DNA of 64,000 nt. It comes from RGIG8244 sp045639325. Lineage in GTDB: Bacteria > Verrucomicrobiota > Lentisphaeria > Victivallales > UBA1829. Shown piece by piece: positions 51,749 through 59,455 of the stretch. Below the pieces are notes generated by a model. The model made no database searches. It was not told the DNA's origin and worked only from the letters and a program-made list of their open reading frames with translations. Location: NCBI GenBank assembly GCA_045639325.1, contig JAZUCU010000048.1, positions 130,939-194,938 of the forward strand, in the 5' to 3' direction. A program made the position numbers and the translations under genes. The first letter of the stretch is position 1. The number at the start of each line of letters is the position of its first letter.

Positions 51749-53971
51749 TCAATCCATAATGTTTTTTGCGCGGCGGATATAGGCGTCCTGTTCTTCTTTC
51801 GCAAGTTCGACGAACCGGACGTTCCACCCGCAGACGCGAATCTGCAGGTTCTGATATTTTTCCGGCGTCTGCTGCGCTTTTTCCAGGTCTTCCGCATCGA
51901 AAATATTGAATTGGATCACGATCCCGTTTTGTTTGATATAGGCAAAAAGCAGACCTTTTAATGCTTCGATTCCATCATCGCCCTGTGCCGCAGAGGGATG
52001 CAGCATGGCATCCAGCGGGTAATCCCCCGGCAGATAGGCCGAGTCGATAGCGGTGATGGATTGAATCAATGCAGTGATGCCGTTGGTATCTGCGCCCATG
52101 GTCGGGGAGAGATTTTTGGAAATTTCATCGCCTGCCATACGTCCATCGGGCGTTGCTCCGGTCTGTTTGCCGAATGTGATAAATGTTCTGGCACCATGAC
52201 CGGACGCCATAAAAAATCCATTGCGGCTGTTGGGACGCAAGTTGATCCGGCTGCTGACATCGCGGATGATTTCAGCGGCATATTGATCCACTTCTTTGAT
52301 GCCGTTGCCGTATTTATTTTTATCGTTCAGGATTTTCCGGCGCAGCCGTTCAGCACCTTCCCAGTTGTTGATGAGGAGTTCACCCAAAGCGGTCAGGGAA
52401 ATTTCTTTTTTCTCAAAGACAAACTTTTTAACCGCCATCAACGCATCCACTGCAGTTCCGATTCCAGTCAATTGGATGAGGGAGATGTTGTGTACGTTGC
52501 CTTTTGCGAATCCATCCAGCCCGGTCTTCAGACTGTTTTCGATAGTCAGCGAATAGAGAGGCGAGGGGTTGATTTCGTGAAGATACCGTTCATTTTCATA
52601 GGTGCAGCGGATGACGGTCTCAACCGTATCGATCAGGTAATCACGGAACGTCTGATAAAATTCATCAAATGTTTGGATTTCTTCCAGTTTCTTTGTTTTG
52701 CATGGCGATTGATATTCGGACCGGGGTTCTGCACCGTTACGGAATACCAACTCGATGCTTTTCAGAATATTAACGAATGATGCACCGGTGACGTTTGATG
52801 CAGTTTTCGGCGCAAATTCGTAACAGCCTGTGATGTTGCAGGTTCTTGCTTCCTCGGCGGAGAAGCCCAGGCGCGTTAATGCATGTTTGATACCTTGTTC
52901 GGAGACAAAGGTCAGACTGCTGTGATGATCCCGCACCATTTTCAATGCGGTATTCAACAGTGTTTGCGGCGTATTATCTGCAATTTTGAGTTGAAGTTTC
53001 GGTGTCGGCATGGCAAGTTCCCGGATGATATCCAGAATCAGGTACGAGACTTCATTGTAAAGTGTTTCCCCATTTTTACCGGTTCCGCCGAGATAGAAAG
53101 GATGTCCCCAGTAATTATCAATGGATCCCCATTGAATAAAGAAACACGTGAGATATTCGCGGATCTTTGCTTCTGTGAAACGTCCGGACCGAATATCGTT
53201 CTGATAGAAAGGCAGAAGCAGGACGTCCAGGTTACCACCGATCGCCCGTACCTGCATGTGATCGATCTGTTCGCAGAAATAGAAATGCAGATAAATGAGC
53301 ATCAAAACTTCATAAGTATTCCGCGGTGCGCCGATCGTAAGCTGTTTCAATGCTTCGACTTCATCCTGAATGCGCGGGTTCTCCGGATGATGTTCATTTG
53401 CGTAACGGATCAATCGTTGCAAGGTTTCCAGCAGGGCATCGACAGTGATTTTCATGCCATCGAAATGGGCTTGGATCTCCGGTGTCAGCGTGCCGTTATT
53501 TTTATGAAATTCCCGATAGCTTTCCGCTCTGTCACGCAGCCCGGGGAAGCCCAGGGAGACGAGAGCCTCCCAATCGGGAATGGAGTGGTCAAAATCTTTC
53601 CAATGGAGGAATGTACCTGTGGCGTTATTGATGTTGACGATATCATTGGTCGCGGTGTTGATACCGAAATCGATCTCTCTGTCCCACTTTCTGAGCAGTG
53701 GATAAATGGGGCGTTTCTTGCGGTCGAAAGAACCGAATCCGGGAAAAACGTCATGAGGATTGACATCAATACGGATATTTCTGCAGATATGTTCAAAACA
53801 GCGGGCTTTGATGACGGGTTTAGGAAGTGCCTGTTTTTCAAGCTCTTCGGCAAAAGCAACGATCCCAGCAGAAATCTCATCGCTTTCGATTCCGGTGGAA
53901 GGATCAAACACCGGACGCCGGAATTTATTCACGAGATATTCCCGATCCTGATCAAAACCTTCATATAACAT
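51749..53971 (-). CDS. Glycyl radical enzyme (PFL-like), orphan, function unknown
   Basis: A 740-residue radical enzyme. The ATG at 53971 has GGAGG seven bases upstream. The active-site Cys is in CNITGCYEF near residue 380, with Glu two positions on; this C-x-E arrangement is found in eliminases and dehydratases (glycerol, propanediol, choline type), not in pyruvate formate-lyase with its two adjacent Cys. The C-terminal radical loop is RVCGWNVRF with Gly at about 715, 25 residues before the end, and Trp where Tyr is usual. It needs a radical-SAM activase, but none is encoded in this window. It is divergent from an AraC regulator. Substrate unknown; a polyol or sugar-derived compound is a guess. 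Confidence 0.88.
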   Translation of the reverse strand: MLYEGFDQDREYLVNKFRRPVFDPSTGIESDEISAGIVAFAEELEKQALPKPVIKARCFEHICRNIRIDVNPHDVFPGFGSFDRKKRPIYPLLRKWDREIDFGINTATNDIVNINNATGTFLHWKDFDHSIPDWEALVSLGFPGLRDRAESYREFHKNNGTLTPEIQAHFDGMKITVDALLETLQRLIRYANEHHPENPRIQDEVEALKQLTIGAPRNTYEVLMLIYLHFYFCEQIDHMQVRAIGGNLDVLLLPFYQNDIRSGRFTEAKIREYLTCFFIQWGSIDNYWGHPFYLGGTGKNGETLYNEVSYLILDIIRELAMPTPKLQLKIADNTPQTLLNTALKMVRDHHSSLTFVSEQGIKHALTRLGFSAEEARTCNITGCYEFAPKTASNVTGASFVNILKSIELVFRNGAEPRSEYQSPCKTKKLEEIQTFDEFYQTFRDYLIDTVETVIRCTYENERYLHEINPSPLYSLTIENSLKTGLDGFAKGNVHNISLIQLTGIGTAVDALMAVKKFVFEKKEISLTALGELLINNWEGAERLRRKILNDKNKYGNGIKEVDQYAAEIIRDVSSRINLRPNSRNGFFMASGHGARTFITFGKQTGATPDGRMAGDEISKNLSPTMGADTNGITALIQSITAIDSAYLPGDYPLDAMLHPSAAQGDDGIEALKGLLFAYIKQNGIVIQFNIFDAEDLEKAQQTPEKYQNLQIRVCGWNVRFVELAKEEQDAYIRRAKNIMD

Positions 53972-54008
53972 AATAAAAGCCTCCAAAAATTGACTGCTTC
54001 TAATATAT

Positions 54009-54020
54009 CACTATATTGTG
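54009..54020. promoter_or_regulatory. Candidate operator in the glycyl radical enzyme/araC gap
   Basis: CACTATATTGTG is an imperfect inverted repeat (outer CAC/GTG) about 40 bases before the glycyl radical enzyme start. It overlaps a TATAGT -10 candidate on the minus strand. The araC gene has a TATATT -10 at 54088-54093 but no clear -35. Confidence 0.3.
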
Positions 54021-54127
54021 AAAATAAAATGGAAAAATTTTTGATATTTTTGCTTTTTTGTGACTTTTAATTTTGCAAAAACAGATGTATATTATTATGG
54101 ACACTCAACAGGAAAGGAGACAAAATC

Positions 54128-54949
54128 ATGACAGGCGGCAGACGTGTTGATGTAGCTCTTTATGCAGACCGATACCGGCTCCATGTACACCGTTTTGCGA
54201 AAGGTACTTATCCGGAAGCATCGGGCGATGTGGAAAGTCTTCCCATCAACCGTTGTTTTATGCCTCTGGCAAATCCCTCTGGAGATAAATGTTTTCTGGA
54301 AGATAAGAAGCAGCATTTTACGCTGACTCCCGGGATGGCGTATTTTATTCCGTTGAATTACCCGGTACGCATCCGACTGGATGAATATCTGACTTTTGTC
54401 TCCATTCAATATACGTTGGAACTTTATGAAGGGATCGACGTGTTTTCCGCTTTCCGAAATATTTGCGAAATTCCTGGAAATCATTGGAAAGAAGCGGGTG
54501 ATCAGGCATACGGATGTAAAAACGTTCCGCTGGCAAGTGCCCGTGTTTCCGCATTGGTGTTTGATTTCAGCAGTGTAGTCATGGAGCAGATGACAGATCA
54601 GGAATGGAATCCAGTGACCCGTTTTTCTGATTTTCAGAAGGAATTGGAGTTTGTCTATTCCAAACGGAAAAAACTGGCACAAATCACGGTTTCCGACCTT
54701 GCCAATGTGCGGAATTACAGTCGGGAATATTTTACACGGACCTTTACGCGTATTTCCGGAATATCGCCGAAGCAATTCCTTGCGGATGTATTGGTTAATG
54801 AAATCAAACGGGCATTGATGCAGGAAGATTTGAACATCAAAGAGATTTCCGATAATCTCGGTTTTTCCAGTGAATTTTATTTTTCAAAATTCTGCACCAA
54901 GCACACCGGGCTTTCTCCAAAGCAATACCGGAAAAAATATATGGGATAA
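54128..54949 (+). CDS. AraC family transcriptional regulator
   Basis: A 273-residue regulator with AAAGGAG before the ATG. Residues about 10-140 are the cupin-type effector-binding domain (LTPGMAYFIPLNYPVRIRLD). The C-terminal 100 residues are the AraC double helix-turn-helix: ITVSDLANVRNYSREYFTRTF, IKEISDNLGFSSEFYFSKFC and the closing LSPKQYRKKY. It is divergent from the glycyl radical enzyme gene with 156 bases between and is the probable regulator of it. Full length; no export signal. Confidence 0.9.
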   Translation: MTGGRRVDVALYADRYRLHVHRFAKGTYPEASGDVESLPINRCFMPLANPSGDKCFLEDKKQHFTLTPGMAYFIPLNYPVRIRLDEYLTFVSIQYTLELYEGIDVFSAFRNICEIPGNHWKEAGDQAYGCKNVPLASARVSALVFDFSSVVMEQMTDQEWNPVTRFSDFQKELEFVYSKRKKLAQITVSDLANVRNYSREYFTRTFTRISGISPKQFLADVLVNEIKRALMQEDLNIKEISDNLGFSSEFYFSKFCTKHTGLSPKQYRKKYMG

Positions 54950-54983
54950 AAAATTGTCTTAAACTTATCCTTTTGTGATATAA

Positions 54984-54997
54984 ACATGTTTACATGT
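54984..54997. promoter_or_regulatory. Palindrome upstream of the TPR-pseudopilin operon
   Basis: ACATGT-TT-ACATGT, two copies of a 6-base palindrome in a 135-base AT-rich gap. It could be a regulator site for the operon starting at 55085; no convincing promoter was found in the gap. Confidence 0.3.
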
Positions 54998-55084
54998 GAC
55001 TTTGAAGTTGTATTTTTTCTGTTTTGAGATATTTTATATTGATTTATTCTTAACTATCGTGTAAAACTCAAGGAGAATTTTCTC

Positions 55085-56356
55085 ATGAACAGAAAACGTG
55101 CAATATGTTTTTTTGTATTGTTGTCCGGCGCAAGCGTATTGACTGCATTCGAAACTCCGCAGGAGGCAATTGAGGCTTCCTCCAAAGCAATGAAATCTAA
55201 AAATTATGCGGAAGCGCACAAGTGTCTGGATGAAGGCTTCAAACTGGCTGTCAACCCTGTCGAACGCATGATTGTACTCAACCGTCACGGTGAATTGTTC
55301 CGGACCCAGGGCGATTGGAAAAATGCGGAAAAGAAGATCATGATGATCATTGAAGACAAGAAAGCGACAAACGATCAGAAAGCGGAAGCCTGGAACACAA
55401 TCGCACGTTACAAAGACGCTCAGAGAAAATATGAAGATGCGATTGAAGCCTATCAGAAATCTCTTGAACTCCGCCCCACAGGCAATCAGGCACAGGAAAT
55501 CATGAACAAATGCGGTATGCTTCTGGTCCGCATCAAAGATTACACTTCTGCCATCGAATGTTTCAAACAGGTTCCCACCATCCCCTGTAAAGACAAACGC
55601 CGCGCAACAGCAATCGCATTCCAGTCTTACTTGAATATTGCCAATGCCTACGTTGCAATGAAACAGCATAAAAATGCGATTCAGCAGTTGAATGATATGG
55701 CAAAAAAGCCGGAATTCAAAAGTGCAAGACAGCAGGCTGAAATCCAGAAAGCCATTTTCAAAATTTATGATACACAGATTCGGGAAGCGGTCCGCCTCAA
55801 ACGCTTTGACGAAGCACAGAAAGGCTTTGATGAACTGAAAACCATCGTGAAAGATAATCGTATCATCGGTCTGGAAATGTATCTGCTGCAAGGCAGAGCC
55901 GATTTTGCTTCAAGAAAACGGGATTATAAAAAGGCGGAAGAATATTACAATACCGCCATCAAAATCGCCACACCGGCTTTGAAATTCGGCGCATACGGTT
56001 CCCTGATCCAGTATTGCCTGATCCACAGAAAATATGCCGATGCAGAAAAGGCTGTGAAAGCACTTCAGGCATTGCCCTGCACAAAAGTAGAAGAACAATA
56101 CCAGATCAGTTTCTGGACTTTCCGTTATTTCAATATCACAAAGAAATATAATGATGCAATCAAGGTCATGGAAGAAACCGCAAAAATCAAAGGGCTTCCT
56201 CCTTACCGTCTCGCAAACTGTTACGGTCTGATCTGCGGAGTATATCTCAATGGGCTCAAGAACAAGGAAAAAGCAATCGAATATTATAAAAAAGCCACCG
56301 CAGTTCCCCGTGGAAACTGGAAAAACCTGTATATGAAAAAACAACTCGGATTGTAA
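55085..56356 (+). CDS. Secreted tetratricopeptide-repeat protein
   Basis: A 423-residue protein with AAGGAG before the ATG and a signal peptide (hydrophobic to about residue 20, VLTAFETP after it). The rest is a run of TPR-like helical hairpins: KNYAEAHKCLDEGFKLA near 38, KYEDAIEAYQKSLELRP near 118, DYTSAIECFKQV near 155, KNAIQQLNDMAKKPE near 195, KAEEYYNTAIKIA near 285 and KEKAIEYYKKATAVP near 398. TPRs bind proteins, so a scaffold or assembly role in the envelope is likely. A shorter relative follows in the same operon, which also encodes a pseudopilin. Confidence 0.82.
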   Translation: MNRKRAICFFVLLSGASVLTAFETPQEAIEASSKAMKSKNYAEAHKCLDEGFKLAVNPVERMIVLNRHGELFRTQGDWKNAEKKIMMIIEDKKATNDQKAEAWNTIARYKDAQRKYEDAIEAYQKSLELRPTGNQAQEIMNKCGMLLVRIKDYTSAIECFKQVPTIPCKDKRRATAIAFQSYLNIANAYVAMKQHKNAIQQLNDMAKKPEFKSARQQAEIQKAIFKIYDTQIREAVRLKRFDEAQKGFDELKTIVKDNRIIGLEMYLLQGRADFASRKRDYKKAEEYYNTAIKIATPALKFGAYGSLIQYCLIHRKYADAEKAVKALQALPCTKVEEQYQISFWTFRYFNITKKYNDAIKVMEETAKIKGLPPYRLANCYGLICGVYLNGLKNKEKAIEYYKKATAVPRGNWKNLYMKKQLGL

Positions 56357-56368
56357 TAAAACACTCCC

Positions 56369-56410
56369 GCTCAAGGCGTATTCCATGAACCATCCGCATA
56401 CGCCTTGAGC
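56369..56410 (+). other. Perfect 13-pair stem-loop between the two TPR genes
   Basis: GCTCAAGGCGTAT (56369-56381) pairs exactly with ATACGCCTTGAGC (56398-56410), 16-base loop. No T-run follows directly (ACAAATCATTTT), so it may be a partial terminator, or an RNA-processing or stabilising element that sets the ratio of the two TPR proteins. Confidence 0.6.
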
Positions 56411-56442
56411 ACAAATCATTTTATCCGGAGAATGTATCACTT

Positions 56443-57531
56443 ATGAAACGTGTAATTGCTGTAACCCTTTTCTGTTCCGTTGCATTGACGGCTTGCCGCA
56501 CGCCCGGACAGGCAATTGACGCCTCCGGTAAAATATCAAAAGAGCAGAAAGCAGCAGAATGGGCAGCCATTGCTGCTTGCAAAGCTGGTCAGAAAAAATA
56601 TGATGATGCCATTGAAGCATATCAGAAATCTCTGGCTCTCCACCGGACGGGAACGCAGGCGCAGGATGTGCTGAACAAATGCGGACTGGTCCTGTGTCAA
56701 CTCAAAGATTACACCGCTGCTCTTGCATGTTTCAAACAGGTTGCAACGATTCCCAATACAGATAGAACGCAATCCCGGAACATGATTCTGACATCGCTGC
56801 AAAACATGGCAGATGCTTATGTCGAGATGAAACAGTATAGCCATGCGGTAAAGGTATGGGAAGATGCCGCAAAAAAACCGGAATATCAGGATGCGGCAAG
56901 TCAGGCAGATATCCGGAAAAAGATTTGTGACATTTATTTTGATCAGATTCGTGAAAATATCCGGCTCAAATGGTTTGATGATGCACAAAAAGGCTTGGAT
57001 ATTCTGAAAACGCTCGCAAAAAATGAACGTATCACCGATCTGGAAGTTTACCTGTACTTAGGCAGAGCGGCTGCCGCAGCCCGCAAAAAGAATTACGAAT
57101 CAGCTAAAAATCTTTATCTCGCCGCCCTGAACATTCCCGGATCCAAACGAAAAATCACCGTTTACTGCGAATTGATCCAGTTCTACTTGAAACATAACAG
57201 AAAAACGGAAGCGGAGAAAGCATTGAACAAACTTTTGACTTTGCCTTGTGCTAATGTGCAGCAACGATATCAGGTCAAATCCGTTCAATTTGCTTATCTC
57301 AACAAAATGAGAAAGTATAAAGAAGCAGTCGAACTCATGGAAGAAACCGTCAAAATCAAAGGACTGCATCCGAATCAGATTGCGACATGCTATGGACAGA
57401 TCAGCCTTATCTATTATCTGTCGCTTCATGATGGTAAACGGGCAGTAGAATACTATAAGAAAGCAATCAGTGTACCCGGCAGCAATTGGCAGAAGCCTTA
57501 TTTGCAGAGAAAAATCGGCGTATATTTATAA
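56443..57531 (+). CDS. TPR lipoprotein, shortened paralogue of the upstream TPR protein
   Basis: A 362-residue protein clearly related to the preceding gene product: YDDAIEAYQKSLALHRTG, DYTAALACFKQVATIP and RAVEYYKKAISVPGSNW all have near matches there. The signal peptide ends in LTAC with Cys at residue 18, a lipobox, so unlike its relative it should be lipid-anchored. Compared with the relative it lacks about 60 residues directly after the signal peptide, the first TPR pair. Duplication followed by a deletion that joined the signal region to the second repeat is the simplest history. A pseudopilin gene follows after 28 bases. Confidence 0.8.
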   Translation: MKRVIAVTLFCSVALTACRTPGQAIDASGKISKEQKAAEWAAIAACKAGQKKYDDAIEAYQKSLALHRTGTQAQDVLNKCGLVLCQLKDYTAALACFKQVATIPNTDRTQSRNMILTSLQNMADAYVEMKQYSHAVKVWEDAAKKPEYQDAASQADIRKKICDIYFDQIRENIRLKWFDDAQKGLDILKTLAKNERITDLEVYLYLGRAAAAARKKNYESAKNLYLAALNIPGSKRKITVYCELIQFYLKHNRKTEAEKALNKLLTLPCANVQQRYQVKSVQFAYLNKMRKYKEAVELMEETVKIKGLHPNQIATCYGQISLIYYLSLHDGKRAVEYYKKAISVPGSNWQKPYLQRKIGVYL

Positions 57532-57559
57532 TATATAACTTTGACAGGAGAACAACGTT

Positions 57560-58183
57560 ATGAGCAGAAAAAGATTTACTCTAATTGAACTGTTGGTGGT
57601 AATTGCCATCATCGCAATTCTTGCCGGTATGCTGCTTCCTGCATTGAATAAGGCACGGGCAAAAGCACAAGCCTCAAACTGCATTTCCAATCTGAAACAA
57701 GTCGGACTTTCTTTCGCCATGTATGCCGATGATAACAACGATCTCCTGCCGCACCATAAGGGATATACAACAGAGACCTTTTCCAGCAAACTTGTCCGGC
57801 TCAACTACGCCCAGGAAAAGACCCTGTCCTGTCCGTCGGCAAGTCAACTGGATGTAACACCGGATACCCGTCCGCAGGAATTCAAATTGAAAGTGGTGCA
57901 TTACGGTTACCGTCAGATTTATAATAACAAAAAAGTGGATGTGGAGGCAGTAAAAATCAACCGTTTACTGAATACTTCCAGTTGGGGAGCCGGTCAGCAG
58001 ATCGTCTTGCTGGACAGTATTCCCCGGGTTCTGACGGAAGGATATATATTCACAAATCCGACGGATAACAGTTGGGGCGGCCGTTACCGCCATGATATCA
58101 AACTGAACATCCTGTTACTCGACTGGCATGTCGATACGGGACGCCATAAAGATTCTCTGCAAGGCAATTATTCCTGGTACTGA
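57560..58183 (+). CDS. Type II pseudopilin-like protein, variant DW motif
   Basis: A 207-residue protein with AGGAG before the ATG. The helix FTLIELLVVIAIIAILAG starts at residue 6 after Arg. The C-terminal motif RHDIKLNILLLDWHV keeps the nine-residue spacing but has Asp-Trp in place of Asp-Gly. It lies between the TPR proteins and the alpha/beta hydrolase and GH5-like genes. It is the shortest of the five pseudopilins here. The loss of Gly in the terminal motif may mean a different turn or function. Confidence 0.83.
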   Translation: MSRKRFTLIELLVVIAIIAILAGMLLPALNKARAKAQASNCISNLKQVGLSFAMYADDNNDLLPHHKGYTTETFSSKLVRLNYAQEKTLSCPSASQLDVTPDTRPQEFKLKVVHYGYRQIYNNKKVDVEAVKINRLLNTSSWGAGQQIVLLDSIPRVLTEGYIFTNPTDNSWGGRYRHDIKLNILLLDWHVDTGRHKDSLQGNYSWY

Positions 58184-58244
58184 TCTTTGCGGCAACCTGC
58201 GATAATGCTTACCTGAAACTCCATAGATAAGGAAAAATATAATC

Positions 58245-59450
58245 ATGTGCAATTCCCACGATGTCCCTGAAAATATGCGGGAAATCAAAGAGCCGAAACG
58301 CAAAGTTTTTGAAAGCGGCCGTGCGGACGGCCGTTTCACCGGCAGTTCCGGTTTCATATACGCTTATCTCAAACACATGAAACCGAAATTGGCGTATGAT
58401 CCTGCAATGACCGGAGAAGAATTTTTTGAATGGCGTGAAAAACTCCGTGCCAAATTGCTTGAGTTGATGTGTTTCCCCGAATTTGAGGAAGTTCAACCTC
58501 CCTGCAAGATGCTCTGGAGTGAACCCCGGAAAGGGTATACCCTCCAGAAATGGGAGATTTACCCCGAACCGTACAGTGTCGTTCCCTTTCTTATGATCGT
58601 GCCTGACGGTGTAACGGCAGACTCTCCCGCCCCCGGTGTACTCTGTTTTCCGGGTTCTTTTTCCAGCAAAGAATCCCTTTGCGGCGAATTGGAACTTGAT
58701 GGTTCGGTCTGTTCGCACAAATGGTTTGCCTACAATCAGATGGCTCTCGAATACGGGCGTGCCGGTTTCGTCAGCGTTGCAGTGGAAAATCCGGCAACCA
58801 ATGAAGTCGGAGATCCGAATCTCTGTCCGGACAGTTATGAATTTTCTGTCCACAGTATGTGGGCGGGCAGATGTTATGAATCCATTTCCGTCTATCAGAA
58901 ATACATGATTCTCCAGTGGCTCAAAACCCAGCCTTATGTGGATAAAAACCGTCTTGCAACAAGCGGTCATTCTCTCGGGGCAAAACCCGCCGCCATTCTC
59001 GGATTGCTCGACCCCGACGTAAAAGCAGTTGTCTGGAATGACGGTATTTGCAACTGGCGCAAGCGCGCCTACTCCACCAATTTGACCCGTATCGGCACAT
59101 TCCAGTATATTCCGGGCTTGCTCCAGTGGTTCGACTATCCCGATATGCTTGCCGCACTTGCTCCCGGTCATCTCTGCATCTCCGAGGGCGGTCCGGTGGA
59201 ATTGCTCGACCTGATACAGACCGCATTTGAAAAAACGGGTACGCCGGAGCATTACAAATATTATTTCTACCCGAAATACGAAGATCCGGCAAACCGTCTT
59301 TACGATTATGCCCCCATGCCGGAGGGCATGACGATGGAAGAGTGTTGGGTTTACGGCAACTGCGATGCTCCGACCCACCGTTTCCGGGGTATCCATGCCG
59401 TACCTTTTTTAAGTGAAATTTTGAAACCTACACATAAAATCAGGGAGTAA
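58245..59450 (+). CDS. Alpha/beta hydrolase, acetyl esterase-like
   Basis: A 401-residue hydrolase without a signal peptide. Core features: VPFLMIVPDGVTADSPAPGV near residue 108 (first strands), oxyanion region near LCFPGSFSSKE, and SGHSLGAKPAA near 239 with the nucleophile Ser. VWNDGICNW near 265 and HRFRGIHAVPFL near 380 supply candidate Asp and His. The pattern fits the dienelactone hydrolase/abhydrolase-7 group, many of which remove acetyl or other ester groups from sugars. It precedes the GH5-like gene by five bases, overlapping its ribosome site, and the two probably act on one substrate. Confidence 0.78.
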   Translation: MCNSHDVPENMREIKEPKRKVFESGRADGRFTGSSGFIYAYLKHMKPKLAYDPAMTGEEFFEWREKLRAKLLELMCFPEFEEVQPPCKMLWSEPRKGYTLQKWEIYPEPYSVVPFLMIVPDGVTADSPAPGVLCFPGSFSSKESLCGELELDGSVCSHKWFAYNQMALEYGRAGFVSVAVENPATNEVGDPNLCPDSYEFSVHSMWAGRCYESISVYQKYMILQWLKTQPYVDKNRLATSGHSLGAKPAAILGLLDPDVKAVVWNDGICNWRKRAYSTNLTRIGTFQYIPGLLQWFDYPDMLAALAPGHLCISEGGPVELLDLIQTAFEKTGTPEHYKYYFYPKYEDPANRLYDYAPMPEGMTMEECWVYGNCDAPTHRFRGIHAVPFLSEILKPTHKIRE

Positions 59451-59455
59451 GTACA

